The notes below the pieces were generated by a model. It worked only from the letters and a program-made list of their open reading frames with translations. It was not told the origin of the DNA and searched no databases. The position numbers and the translations under genes were made by a program. From positions 1-8,166 of the forward strand of contig JALRBB010000477.1 of the NCBI GenBank assembly GCA_023257915.1: a stretch of 8,166 nt of DNA. Direction: 5' to 3'. The stretch comes from Quisquiliibacterium sp. (lineage in GTDB: Bacteria; Pseudomonadota; Gammaproteobacteria; Burkholderiales; Burkholderiaceae_E). Below, in pieces: positions 1-6,629 of this stretch (its first letter is position 1; the number at the start of each line of letters is the position of its first letter).

Positions 1-957
1 GCCCACCAGATGCCGGGATTCGTCGAGCACCAGCAGCTGGCTGATCCGACGGTCTTCCATCATTCGGGCGGCCTCGGCGGCCAGCGCTCCCGGAGCGATT
101 CCGGAAGGAGAGTGGGTCATGACCTGTCCGACCTGAAGTCCGCGGATATCGCCGTCACGCTCCAGCAGTCGTCGAAGATCACCGTCGGTGAAGATGCCGG
201 TGACCGTGCCGTCGGATCCGAGTACTGCGGTCATTCCCATGCGCTTGCGGGTGATTTCCAGGATCGCACTAGCCATCGGTGCGTCCTCCGTCACCGTCGG
301 CAGGGCCTCGCCGGTGCGCATCACGTCGCTGACATGGGTCAGCAGCCGGCGCCCGAGTGCCCCTCCGGGGTGTGAGCTGGCGAAGTCATCCGGACCGAAG
401 CCGCGCGCCTCGAGCAGCGCGACCGCGAGTGCGTCGCCCAGGGCGAGCGCGGCTGTGGTGCTGGCGGTAGGCGCGAGGTTCAGCGGGCAAGCCTCGCGGG
501 CCACGGCGGCGTTCAGATGCACATCGGCCAGCGCCGCAAGCGGCGAACCTGGTGCACCGGTCATCGCAATCAGTCTGGCTCCGCGCCGCTTGAGCAAGGG
601 CACGATGGCGAGCAATTCGGCGGTGGAGCCGGAATTGGACAGCGCGATCAGCACATCGTCGCGTGTGATCATTCCGAGGTCGCCATGACTGGCCTCGGCC
701 GGGTGCACGAAAAAGGCAGGCGTGCCGGTCGAGGCCAGTGTCGCTGCAATCTTGTTGGCGATATGACCGGATTTGCCGATGCCGCTGACGACGACTCGTC
801 CGGTGCAGGCCAGAATCATCCGGCAGGCGCGCAGAAAGTCGTCATCGATCCGGCTCGTCAGCGCGCCGATTGCGTCGGCTTCGATGCGCAGAACTTCGGT
901 CGCGCGTTCGATCAGGCGGCGCTCTTGCTCAGAGGTGGATAGAATCGAATCGTCCAT
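1..957 (-). CDS. kdsD: Arabinose-5-phosphate isomerase KdsD (KpsF/GutQ family), 3' end cut by window edge
   Basis: Converts D-ribulose 5-phosphate to D-arabinose 5-phosphate in the cytoplasm, the first step of Kdo synthesis for LPS. Reading the minus strand from ATG 957-955 gives 319 uninterrupted codons to the edge. The family is about 325-330 residues, so roughly ten C-terminal residues are missing. An SIS sugar-isomerase domain covers about residues 40-185, with GIGKSGHI at 59-66, SNSGSTAEL at 107-115, REACPL at 154-159 and SSHPGGALG at 194-202. K62, E114, E155 and H196 match the E. coli KdsD active-site residues K59, E111, E152 and H193, each shifted by three. Two CBS domains follow (about 210-263 and 275 to the end), including GIFTDGDLRRLL at 254-265. 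An in-frame GTG at 975 would add six residues; neither start has a good Shine-Dalgarno. The gene diverges from the antiporter gene. In related genomes kdsC and lptCAB often follow kdsD, so this is probably the head of an LPS-synthesis operon (inference). Confidence 0.95.
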   Translation of the reverse strand, partial: MDDSILSTSEQERRLIERATEVLRIEADAIGALTSRIDDDFLRACRMILACTGRVVVSGIGKSGHIANKIAATLASTGTPAFFVHPAEASHGDLGMITRDDVLIALSNSGSTAELLAIVPLLKRRGARLIAMTGAPGSPLAALADVHLNAAVAREACPLNLAPTASTTAALALGDALAVALLEARGFGPDDFASSHPGGALGRRLLTHVSDVMRTGEALPTVTEDAPMASAILEITRKRMGMTAVLGSDGTVTGIFTDGDLRRLLERDGDIRGLQVGQVMTHSPSGIAPGALAAEAARMMEDRRISQLLVLDESRHLVG

Positions 958-964
958 CCGTTCG

Positions 965-970
965 AGTATA
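965..970 (-). promoter_or_regulatory. Candidate -10 element for kdsD
   Basis: On the minus strand the hexamer TATACT (5/6 to the sigma-70 consensus) lies eight bases before the kdsD ATG. A start site 6-8 nt downstream would fall at or next to that ATG, giving a leaderless or nearly leaderless message. The best -35 match, ATGACA at 997-992, is 21 bp away, which is too long for a standard promoter. Weak prediction. Confidence 0.22.
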
Positions 971-984
971 TCCACTGGCAACGC

Positions 985-2985
985 ATGATGCTGTCATCAC
1001 TTGAGCTCGCCCTAGCCTTGCTGGCCGCGTCGGTTTTCGCGGTCGTCGGCTTGCGCACGCTGCGTCTGCCGCCGCTGGTCGCGTACATCGCGGTCGGCGT
1101 TCTGCTTGGGCCTCACGCGACCAATGTCGCTGGCGAACCGGAGGCGGTGCATCACGCGGGCGAAATTGGTGTCGTTTTCCTGATGTTTTCACTCGGGCTC
1201 GAGTTCAATCTTGCCAAGTTGGTGTCGATGCGTCGGCTGGTGTTCGGGCTCGGCGCAGCCCAGGTCGGCGTCACGATGGCCTTCACGCTGGCCTTGTTCC
1301 TGTTGCTGCCAGGCTCGCTGGTGGCAGGGGTGATGGGCGTTTCGGTTGACTGGAAGGTGGCGCTGATTCTCGGCGGAACGGTGGCGATGTCCTCGACCGC
1401 GATGGTGATCAAGCTGCTGTCCGAAAAACGCGAACTGGAGACCGAGCACGGGCGGCGGGTGTTCAGCGTGCTGCTGTTCCAGGACATTGCGGTGATCCCG
1501 CTGCTGATCCTGATCCCCGCGCTCGCTACCGGGGGCGATGCCTGGATGGGAGCAGTCGGCATTGCCGCGATCAAGGCGGTGGTCTTGCTCGTGCTGCTGT
1601 TGCGTTTCGGCCCCCCGCTGATGAAGCGCTGGTTCAATATCGTCGCCCGCCAGCGCTCGCATGAGTTGTTCACCTTGAACGTTCTGCTCGCGACGCTGCT
1701 GTTTGCCTGGTTGACCGACAAGGCCGGCCTGTCGATGGCGCTCGGGGCCTTCGTGGCAGGCATGCTGATTTCCGAGACCGAGTACCGCTACCAGGTCGAG
1801 GAAGACATCAAGCCGTTCAGAGACGTGCTTCTCGGGCTTTTCTTCGTTGCGATCGGAACGAAGCTCAACCTGCGGGTGGTTGCCGAGGCCTGGCCGCCGG
1901 TTCTGCTGTTCATGACGGTCCCGGTGTTGTTCAAATTCGGCCTGGTGCTGCTGCTTGTCCGGGCGTTTGGCGCAGGCGCCGGGGTTGCGATCCGTGCCGG
2001 CGTGTGGCTTGCGCAGGCTGGCGAGTTCGGCTTCGTGCTGCTGGCCCTGGGCAGCTCGTCCGGGCTAATTCCCGATCCGGTGATGCAACCGGTGCTGGCG
2101 GCGATGCTGCTGTCGATGATCGCCAGTCCCTTGCTGATCGAGCAGGCGAACCGGATCGCACTTCGGCTGTCGAGCCAGGAATGGTTGCAGCGCTCTTTGC
2201 AGCTGCAGTCGATTGCCAGCCGAAGCCTGGCCCGCGAAAAGCACATAATCGTCTGCGGCTATGGGCGCTGTGGCCAGGCACTCGCGCATATTTTCGAGGC
2301 CGAAAAACTACCGTTTATCGCCCTGGACCTTGATCCTGACCGCGTGCAGGCCGCGGCGGCGGCCGGCGAGCCGGTGGTGTTCGGCGACTCGGCCCGGCGT
2401 GAGACGCTGCTGGCCGCCGGACTGCATCGAGCCAGCGCGCTGGCAATCACCTTTGACGACACTCCCACCGCGTTGCGAATCCTGCATCTGGTTCGTGATC
2501 TGGCGCCCCGCCTGCCCGTGCTGGTACGCACCGCGCATGAGGTGGATATCGACAGGCTGCGGGCAGCCGGTGCCACCGAGGTCGTTCCGGAAATTGTCGA
2601 GGGAAGCCTGATGCTGGCATCGCACGCCCTGGCGCTGGTCGGGGTGCCCTTGTCCCGGGTGCTTCGGCGGGTGCAGAAAGTGCGCGAGAGTCGCTATGCG
2701 CTGTTGCAGGGCTTTTTTCACGGAGCCGACGACTCACCGCAGGACGATATCGAGGCGGCGCATACCCACCTGCGTGCCGTAACGGTGACCGAAGGTTCTG
2801 GCGCGATCGGCAAGCAACTTCTGGAGCTGGATCTCGCCGGGGCTCGGATCACGACGCTGGTTCGCAAGAGCACCCGCAGTGTCGATCCACCTGGCGAGAT
2901 GCGAGTCGTTTTCGGAGATACGCTGGTGCTGTCCGGCACGCTGGAGCAGGTTGGAACGGCCGAGGCCTCGCTGCTGCGCGCTTGA
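985..2985 (+). CDS. KefB/KefC-type monovalent cation:proton antiporter (CPA2) with RCK domains
   Basis: Inner-membrane antiporter expected to exchange K+ or Na+ for H+. The 666-residue protein has a Na+/H+ exchanger domain of about twelve hydrophobic segments (residues 5-390). The CPA2 motif LLFQDIAVIPLL is at 163-174, with the Gln-Asp pair at 166-167. The cytoplasmic loop and following helix at 266-290 resemble the Kef regulatory region (EEDIKPF, LLGLFF). An RCK_N/TrkA-N Rossmann domain covers about 419-540; its nucleotide-binding GYGRCG is at 425-430, with acidic residues at 448 and 450 ending strand two. An RCK_C domain covers about 595-666. ATG 985 is the first possible start, since the frame is closed by TAG at 940-942; ATG 988 is an alternative. 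No Shine-Dalgarno is visible. The RCK domains imply gating by nucleotide or another ligand. Whether glutathione adducts regulate it, as in E. coli KefB/KefC, and which ion it carries cannot be told here; no KefF/KefG-like partner is present. Confidence 0.93.
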   Translation: MMLSSLELALALLAASVFAVVGLRTLRLPPLVAYIAVGVLLGPHATNVAGEPEAVHHAGEIGVVFLMFSLGLEFNLAKLVSMRRLVFGLGAAQVGVTMAFTLALFLLLPGSLVAGVMGVSVDWKVALILGGTVAMSSTAMVIKLLSEKRELETEHGRRVFSVLLFQDIAVIPLLILIPALATGGDAWMGAVGIAAIKAVVLLVLLLRFGPPLMKRWFNIVARQRSHELFTLNVLLATLLFAWLTDKAGLSMALGAFVAGMLISETEYRYQVEEDIKPFRDVLLGLFFVAIGTKLNLRVVAEAWPPVLLFMTVPVLFKFGLVLLLVRAFGAGAGVAIRAGVWLAQAGEFGFVLLALGSSSGLIPDPVMQPVLAAMLLSMIASPLLIEQANRIALRLSSQEWLQRSLQLQSIASRSLAREKHIIVCGYGRCGQALAHIFEAEKLPFIALDLDPDRVQAAAAAGEPVVFGDSARRETLLAAGLHRASALAITFDDTPTALRILHLVRDLAPRLPVLVRTAHEVDIDRLRAAGATEVVPEIVEGSLMLASHALALVGVPLSRVLRRVQKVRESRYALLQGFFHGADDSPQDDIEAAHTHLRAVTVTEGSGAIGKQLLELDLAGARITTLVRKSTRSVDPPGEMRVVFGDTLVLSGTLEQVGTAEASLLRA

Positions 2986-3007
2986 TGTTTCTTGCTGCAT
3001 TCGGCGC

Positions 3008-3060
3008 GAGAAGCCACGTCGGTAATACAATAATGGGTTGAACAAAAAAGATGGCTTCTC
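3008..3060. repeat. Perfect 9-bp inverted repeat flanking the mlaF start
   Basis: GAGAAGCCA at 3008-3016 is the exact reverse complement of TGGCTTCTC at 3052-3060, with a 35-nt loop. The pair encloses the candidate -10 hexamer and the TTG at 3038, and ends one base before the alternative TTG start at 3062. It could be a regulator's operator or an RNA stem over the translation start. No U-tract follows, so it is not a typical intrinsic terminator for the antiporter gene. A 9-bp pair at this spacing may occur about once by chance in a window this size; only its position makes it notable. Confidence 0.45.
3026..3031 (+). promoter_or_regulatory. Candidate -10 element for the mla operon
   Basis: TACAAT (5/6 to TATAAT) sits in the AT-rich end of the 52-bp gap between the antiporter gene and mlaF. 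No convincing -35 hexamer lies 16-18 bp upstream. Transcription from here would begin near 3038, at the TTG itself. Read-through from the antiporter gene is equally possible. Confidence 0.25.
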
Positions 3061-3862
3061 CTTGGTTGATGACCTACTCGTTCTGGACAACGTCCGGTTC
3101 GGCTATCGCGATCGCCTGATCCTGGATGGCGTGTCGATGCGGTTCCCGCCGGGGCGCGTGGTCGCGCTGATCGGCGGCTCCGGGTCCGGCAAGACGACGC
3201 TGCTACGCCTGATCGGCGGGATGCTGCGCCCAAGCGCTGGCAGCATCGTTTTCGAGGGTCGCGATGTGGCTGCGCTTGATCGCAACGGCCTTTACGCGAT
3301 GCGTCGCCGGATGGGCATGTTGTATCAATTTGGCGCCTTATTTACCGACCTGGACGTGTTCGACAACGTTGCATTCCCGCTGCGTGAGCACACCGCATTG
3401 CCGGAACCGCTGATCCGTGACCTGGTCCTGCTCAAGCTCAACGCGGTTGGCTTGCGCGGCGCTGCGCGGTTTCGCACGTCGCAACTGTCGGGCGGCATGG
3501 CGCGGCGCGTTGCACTGGCGAGGGCAATCGCGCTGGATCCGCCGCTGATCATGTACGACGAGCCGTTCGCCGGACTGGATCCGATTTCGCTGGCCACGGT
3601 CGCGGCCCTGATTCGGAATCTGAACGATGCGCTGGACGTGGCCTCGATCGTCGTGTCACACGACATCAAGGACGCATTCAAGATCGCTGACTACGTCTAC
3701 CTGCTCGCCTCCGGTCGTATTGCCGCACACGGCACACCGGACTCGATGCGCGATTCGTCCGATCCGAATGTGCGGCAATTCCTGGATGGCTCGATCGACG
3801 GGCCGGTGGCCTTTCACCATCAGGCGGTGCCACTGGCGCAGGATCTGGGGATTGGCCAATGA
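3038..3862 (+). CDS. mlaF: MlaF, ATPase of the Mla phospholipid ABC transporter
   Basis: Cytoplasmic nucleotide-binding subunit that powers the inner-membrane MlaFEDB complex. The 274-residue frame carries a full ABC ATPase: A-loop region FGYRD (21-25), Walker A GGSGSGKTT (46-54), Q-loop YQFGALF (96-102), signature LSGGMARR (150-157), Walker B LIMYDEP (170-176), D-loop AGLDP (178-182) and H-loop SHD with His208. The tail VRQFLDG...DGPVAFH (245-260) is typical of MlaF and, in E. coli, helps contact the neighbouring ATPase and MlaB. The frame is closed by TAA at 3023-3025 and offers no ATG before residue 34, which lies inside the ATPase fold. The start must therefore be TTG 3038 or TTG 3062; neither has a clear Shine-Dalgarno. 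The ATG at 3051 is out of frame. The stop overlaps the mlaE start as ATGA, so the two are probably coupled. The assignment is firm; the exact start is not. Confidence 0.95.
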   Translation: MNKKDGFSLVDDLLVLDNVRFGYRDRLILDGVSMRFPPGRVVALIGGSGSGKTTLLRLIGGMLRPSAGSIVFEGRDVAALDRNGLYAMRRRMGMLYQFGALFTDLDVFDNVAFPLREHTALPEPLIRDLVLLKLNAVGLRGAARFRTSQLSGGMARRVALARAIALDPPLIMYDEPFAGLDPISLATVAALIRNLNDALDVASIVVSHDIKDAFKIADYVYLLASGRIAAHGTPDSMRDSSDPNVRQFLDGSIDGPVAFHHQAVPLAQDLGIGQ

Positions 3863-4641
3863 TCCGCGCGTTGTCCGTGCCCATGCGCTGGATGATCGAC
3901 CGCTTAGCTCTGGTCGGCTATGGCACCCGTTTTTTCCTGCGCTTGTGCGGCCTTGGTATCGCCGCATTCCGCCGTCCGCGGTTGGTCGTTGACCAAATCC
4001 ATTTTGTCGGCAATTACTCGCTGTCGATCATCCTGGTGTCGGGCCTTTTGATCGGTTTCGTGCTGGGATTGCAGGGCTACTACACCCTGCGGCGCTACGG
4101 CTCGGAAGAGGCGCTTGGCCTGCTCGTCACGCTGTCGCTGGTGCGAGAACTTGGGCCGGTCGTCACCGCGCTGCTGTTTGCCGGTCGAGCGGGCACTTCG
4201 CTGACCGCCGAGGTCGGCCTGATGAAGGCGGGTGAGCAGATCGACGCGATGGAAATGATGGCGGTCGATCCGGTTGCCCGGGTTCTGGCGCCGCGCTTCA
4301 TGGCGGCGCTGATCTGCATGCCGCTGCTGGCAGGCCTGTTTTCCGCGATGGGTGTGCTGGGTGGTTATATCGTCGGTGTCGAGATGATTGGTGTTGACGC
4401 CGGTGCGTTCTGGTCGCAGATGCAGGGCGGCGTCGACTGGATCGAGGATATCGGTAATGGCGTCGTCAAGAGCATCGTGTTCGGTTTCACGGTTGCCTTC
4501 GTCGCCCTGTTCGTCGGCTATGAGGCTGAACCCACCCCCGAGGGCGTCGCGCATGCAACCACGACGACGGTCGTGGTTGCGTCGCTGGCGATCCTCGGCC
4601 TTGACTTCATTCTGACCGCGCTGATGTTCAGTTCAAACTGA
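3859..4641 (+). CDS. mlaE: MlaE, permease of the Mla phospholipid ABC transporter
   Basis: Inner-membrane permease of MlaFEDB, which passes phospholipid between the membrane and the MlaD channel. At 260 residues it matches the family length. An amphipathic N-terminal helix (about 1-35) is followed by hydrophobic segments near 54-72, 88-108, 146-176, 204-222 and 236-257. Family signatures include RELGPVVTALLFAGRAG (96-112), EQIDAMEMMAVDP (126-138) and GYEAEPTPEGVAHATTTTVV (220-239). ATG 3859 overlaps the mlaF stop by four bases, with a G-rich stretch at 3847-3851 as possible ribosome-binding site. ATG 3883 is a weaker alternative. The overlap suggests balanced production with MlaF. Confidence 0.96.
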   Translation: MIRALSVPMRWMIDRLALVGYGTRFFLRLCGLGIAAFRRPRLVVDQIHFVGNYSLSIILVSGLLIGFVLGLQGYYTLRRYGSEEALGLLVTLSLVRELGPVVTALLFAGRAGTSLTAEVGLMKAGEQIDAMEMMAVDPVARVLAPRFMAALICMPLLAGLFSAMGVLGGYIVGVEMIGVDAGAFWSQMQGGVDWIEDIGNGVVKSIVFGFTVAFVALFVGYEAEPTPEGVAHATTTTVVVASLAILGLDFILTALMFSSN

Positions 4642-4644
4642 GGG

Positions 4645-4668
4645 TGCGGCCAGTGAGCCGCGGCCGCA
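4645..4668. other. GC-rich hairpin between mlaE and mlaD
   Basis: TGCGGCC at 4645-4651 pairs perfectly with GGCCGCA at 4662-4668 across a 10-nt loop. An alternative stem GCGGC (4646-4650) with GCCGC (4657-4661) closes a 6-nt loop. It starts four bases after the mlaE stop and ends before the mlaD ribosome-binding site. No T-run follows, so an intrinsic terminator is unlikely. A role in mRNA processing, 3'-end protection or tuning of MlaD output is possible but unproven. Confidence 0.5.
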
Positions 4669-4690
4669 GGGCGCGGATCGGCAAGGCGTG

Positions 4691-4696
4691 AGAGGA
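4691..4696 (+). promoter_or_regulatory. Ribosome-binding site deciding the mlaD start
   Basis: AGAGGA lies seven bases before ATG 4704. This favours that ATG over the in-frame TTG immediately upstream at 4701. Confidence 0.7.
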
Positions 4697-4703
4697 TATT
4701 TTG

Positions 4704-5174
4704 ATGAATCGCAAGCTAGTGGATCTTTTGGTTGGGCTTTTCGTGGTGCTCGGTTTTTCCGCGCTGCTCTTTCTGGCGGTGCGGGCCGGCAACATGAGCG
4801 GAAGCCTGGCCCTGTCGGACACCTACGAGACACGCGCGCGCTTTGACAACATCGGCGGGCTCAAGCCGCGCGCTGCGGTGCGCAGCGCCGGTGTTGTCGT
4901 CGGACGCGTGACCGGGATCCGGTTCGATGACCAGACCTATCAGGCCGAGGTCATGCTCGCGCTCGACCGGCGCTACCAGTTTCCCAAGGACACCTCAGCC
5001 AAGATTCTGACCTCGGGGCTGCTCGGCGAGCAGTACATCGGTCTGACGCCTGGCGGCGACCCTCAGATGCTCGCCGCTGGCGATCGAATCACGATGACGC
5101 AGTCGGCTGTGGTGCTCGAAAACCTGATCGGGCAGTTCCTGTACGGCAAGGCGGCCGAAGGGGGCGCCAAATGA
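4704..5174 (+). CDS. mlaD: MlaD, inner-membrane MCE-domain substrate-binding protein
   Basis: Membrane-anchored periplasmic protein that forms a hexameric lipid channel on top of MlaE. The 156 residues begin with one transmembrane anchor (about 7-27), followed by an MCE domain (about 39-117) with FDNIGGLKPRAAV (47-59), GVVVGRV (63-69) and TSGLLGEQYIGL (103-114). The C-terminal helix SAVVLENLIGQFLYG (134-148) closely matches the E. coli MlaD segment that lines the pore. The protein stops soon after it, lacking the E. coli acidic and Ala/Pro-rich tail (183 residues there). The start is set by AGAGGA seven bases upstream. A 62-bp spacer with a hairpin separates it from mlaE, whereas its stop overlaps the mlaA start as ATGA. 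Confidence 0.96.
   Translation: MNRKLVDLLVGLFVVLGFSALLFLAVRAGNMSGSLALSDTYETRARFDNIGGLKPRAAVRSAGVVVGRVTGIRFDDQTYQAEVMLALDRRYQFPKDTSAKILTSGLLGEQYIGLTPGGDPQMLAAGDRITMTQSAVVLENLIGQFLYGKAAEGGAK
5158..5164 (+). promoter_or_regulatory. Ribosome-binding site for mlaA inside mlaD
   Basis: AAGGGGG within the last mlaD codons lies six bases before ATG 5171. Besides coupling through the overlapping stop, mlaA therefore has its own initiation signal. Confidence 0.55.
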
Positions 5175-5923
5175 GGCTTGCGGCCGGTGCATCCGTCACG
5201 CTGCGTCGTTTGCTGATGCTGGTTGGCCTGCTGGCCGGGCTGGGGCTGGGCGGATGCGCTCTGCTGCCCGGCAGTGATGCTGTCCGCTCACCGGGCGACC
5301 CGTTCGAGCGCTACAACCGCGCCATGTTCGACGTGAACCAGAAGATCGATGAGGTTGCGCTTGAGCCGCTCGCCAGGAGCTATCGTCGTTACGTCCCGGA
5401 TGCATTCCGGATCGTGATTCACAATTTCTTCGAAAATCTGTCCGACCTCGGCACCGCGGTCAATCAGCTCTTGCAGGGCAAGCTGGATCTGGCCGCCTCC
5501 GATCTGCTGCGCTTCGGGGTCAACTCGACGCTCGGTTTCGCCGGTTTGAACGACATCGCCAGCGAGTTCGGCCTGGAGAAACATCGCGAGGATTTCGGCC
5601 AGACGCTCGGGCGTTGGGGTGTGCCTCCCGGTCCGTATCTGGTGCTTCCGCTGCTCGGGCCCTCCTCGGTGCGTGATGGGCTCGGCCTCGTGGTCGACTA
5701 CAGGACCGATCTCACGCTGTATCTGACCGAAGATTCCACCACGCGTGTCGCGACGCGAGCACTGCGCATCGTCGACGCCCGCGAAAGGCTGCTCGATGCA
5801 ACCCGGATGATCGACTCGATCGCGCTTGACCCTTATCTGTTCGTGCGTGATTCGCAGTTGCAGCGCAGGCGCAGCCTCGTCTGGGATGGCGACCCGCCGC
5901 CCGCGCCGGATGAGCGCAACTGA
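5171..5923 (+). CDS. mlaA: MlaA (VacJ), outer-membrane lipoprotein of the Mla pathway
   Basis: Removes mislocalised phospholipid from the outer leaflet of the outer membrane; in E. coli it acts with porins and hands lipid to MlaC. The 250-residue protein begins with a basic n-region and hydrophobic core ending in the lipobox LGGC, with Cys29 as lipidation site. Family blocks follow: DPFERYNRAMFDVN (43-56), RRYVPD (72-77), NFFENL (85-90), RFGVNSTLG (114-122), FGQTLGRWGVPPGPYLVLP (142-160) and DPYLFVRD (220-227). The tail is short and Pro/Asp-rich. The start ATG overlaps the mlaD stop. In E. coli mlaA is unlinked from mlaFEDCB; here it lies between mlaD and mlaC, putting all components under one control. 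The same order is known from other betaproteobacteria. Confidence 0.95.
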   Translation: MRLAAGASVTLRRLLMLVGLLAGLGLGGCALLPGSDAVRSPGDPFERYNRAMFDVNQKIDEVALEPLARSYRRYVPDAFRIVIHNFFENLSDLGTAVNQLLQGKLDLAASDLLRFGVNSTLGFAGLNDIASEFGLEKHREDFGQTLGRWGVPPGPYLVLPLLGPSSVRDGLGLVVDYRTDLTLYLTEDSTTRVATRALRIVDARERLLDATRMIDSIALDPYLFVRDSQLQRRRSLVWDGDPPPAPDERN

Positions 5924-6000
5924 CGGTGTGGTTCGGCGCGTGGCATTCGCCCGGATCCAGTTTGCAGGTTCGTCCGGTCAGCTGCCTGGGCGCTTGTTTG

Positions 6001-6006
6001 AAGGAA
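6001..6006 (+). promoter_or_regulatory. Ribosome-binding site deciding the mlaC start
   Basis: AAGGAA lies eight bases before ATG 6015, which opens a clean signal peptide. This rules out starts further upstream in the same open frame, which reaches back into mlaA. Confidence 0.7.
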
Positions 6007-6014
6007 TTGTTGTG

Positions 6015-6629
6015 ATGAAACGCTTGTGTGCTTTGCTAGTTGCGATCTGTTTCATGCCGGGCATCGTTGCGGCTGCTGAAGCTCCCGATGCACTGATTGG
6101 CCGCGTGGCCAATGAGATTCTCGACAAGATCCGCGCCGACGCCCAGCTCAAGTCTGGCGACCTGACCAAGATCTCCGACTTTGTCGACGGCACCTTGATG
6201 CCGCATGTCGACTTTCCGCGCATGACGGCACTGGCGGTTGGCCGCAACTGGCGCCAGGCGACACCGGAGCAGCAAAAAAGGCTGATGCAGGAATTTCGTG
6301 CGCTGCTTGTGCGCACCTATTCCGGAGCGGTGTCCTCGGTCAAGGATCAGAAGGTGCGTACCAAGCCCTTTCGCGCCGCGGCTGGCGACACCGACGTGAT
6401 CGTTCGCACCGAGGTCATACAGGCAGGCCGTGAACCGATCCAGCTCGACTATCGTCTCTACCAGGTCAATGGCGGCTGGAAAATCTACGACGTCAATGTG
6501 CTCGGAGTCTGGCTGCTCGAGACCTATCGCAACCAGTTTGCGCAACAGGTCAGCGTCGGCGGCATCGATGGCCTGATCAAGTCACTGGCCGACAAGAACC
6601 GCGACGCAGGTCAGGGCGGCAAGTCCTGA
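6015..6629 (+). CDS. mlaC: MlaC, periplasmic phospholipid-binding carrier (Ttg2D-like)
   Basis: Soluble periplasmic carrier moving phospholipid between MlaA and the MlaFEDB complex. From ATG 6015 the 204-residue product starts with a signal peptide: MKR, a hydrophobic core at 4-18, and an AAA site suggesting cleavage after residue 21. The mature part shows tolerance-protein family blocks: PHVDFPRMTALAVGRNW (63-79), TPEQQKRLMQEF (83-94), and GGWKIYDVNVLGVWLLETYR (153-172). Length is close to the 211 residues of E. coli MlaC. The frame stays open back to 5826, but that stretch overlaps mlaA, resembles no signal peptide and lacks a ribosome-binding site. A 91-bp gap with no clear promoter or terminator separates it from mlaA. 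Its TGA shares a base with the mlaB ATG. Confidence 0.95.
   Translation: MKRLCALLVAICFMPGIVAAAEAPDALIGRVANEILDKIRADAQLKSGDLTKISDFVDGTLMPHVDFPRMTALAVGRNWRQATPEQQKRLMQEFRALLVRTYSGAVSSVKDQKVRTKPFRAAAGDTDVIVRTEVIQAGREPIQLDYRLYQVNGGWKIYDVNVLGVWLLETYRNQFAQQVSVGGIDGLIKSLADKNRDAGQGGKS

Noticed and set aside
10..942. Several plus-strand open frames opposite kdsD (for example 188-688 and 517-942)
   Set aside because: They lie antisense to a gene with intact SIS and CBS motifs, resemble no known protein, and are expected in GC-rich DNA.
1152..1763. A 203-codon minus-strand open frame inside the antiporter gene
   Set aside because: Low-complexity Ser/Thr/Pro-rich translation opposite a well-conserved membrane domain, with no ribosome-binding site; a shadow frame.
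2986..3037. Intrinsic terminator after the antiporter gene
   Set aside because: No GC-rich stem followed by a T-run is present; the only inverted repeat spans the mlaF start and has a long loop.
3044..3050. AAAAAAG heptamer as a programmed -1 frameshift site
   Set aside because: In the mlaF frame it is read AAA AAA G, not A AAA AAG, and the frame that would read it correctly contains only ATG-GGT-TGA upstream. No frameshift product makes sense here.
3904..4554. A 216-codon minus-strand open frame opposite mlaE
   Set aside because: Its His/Gln/Asp-rich composition is typical of the antisense of a GC-rich membrane protein gene; mlaE is clearly real.
4660..4667. GCGGCCGC palindrome as a possible protein-binding site
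   Set aside because: Such short GC palindromes are common in this base composition and it is already part of the mlaE-mlaD hairpin.
5826..6014. N-terminal extension of the mlaC frame back into mlaA
   Set aside because: ATG 6015 has a good ribosome-binding site and opens a standard signal peptide; the extension overlaps mlaA and would bury that signal.
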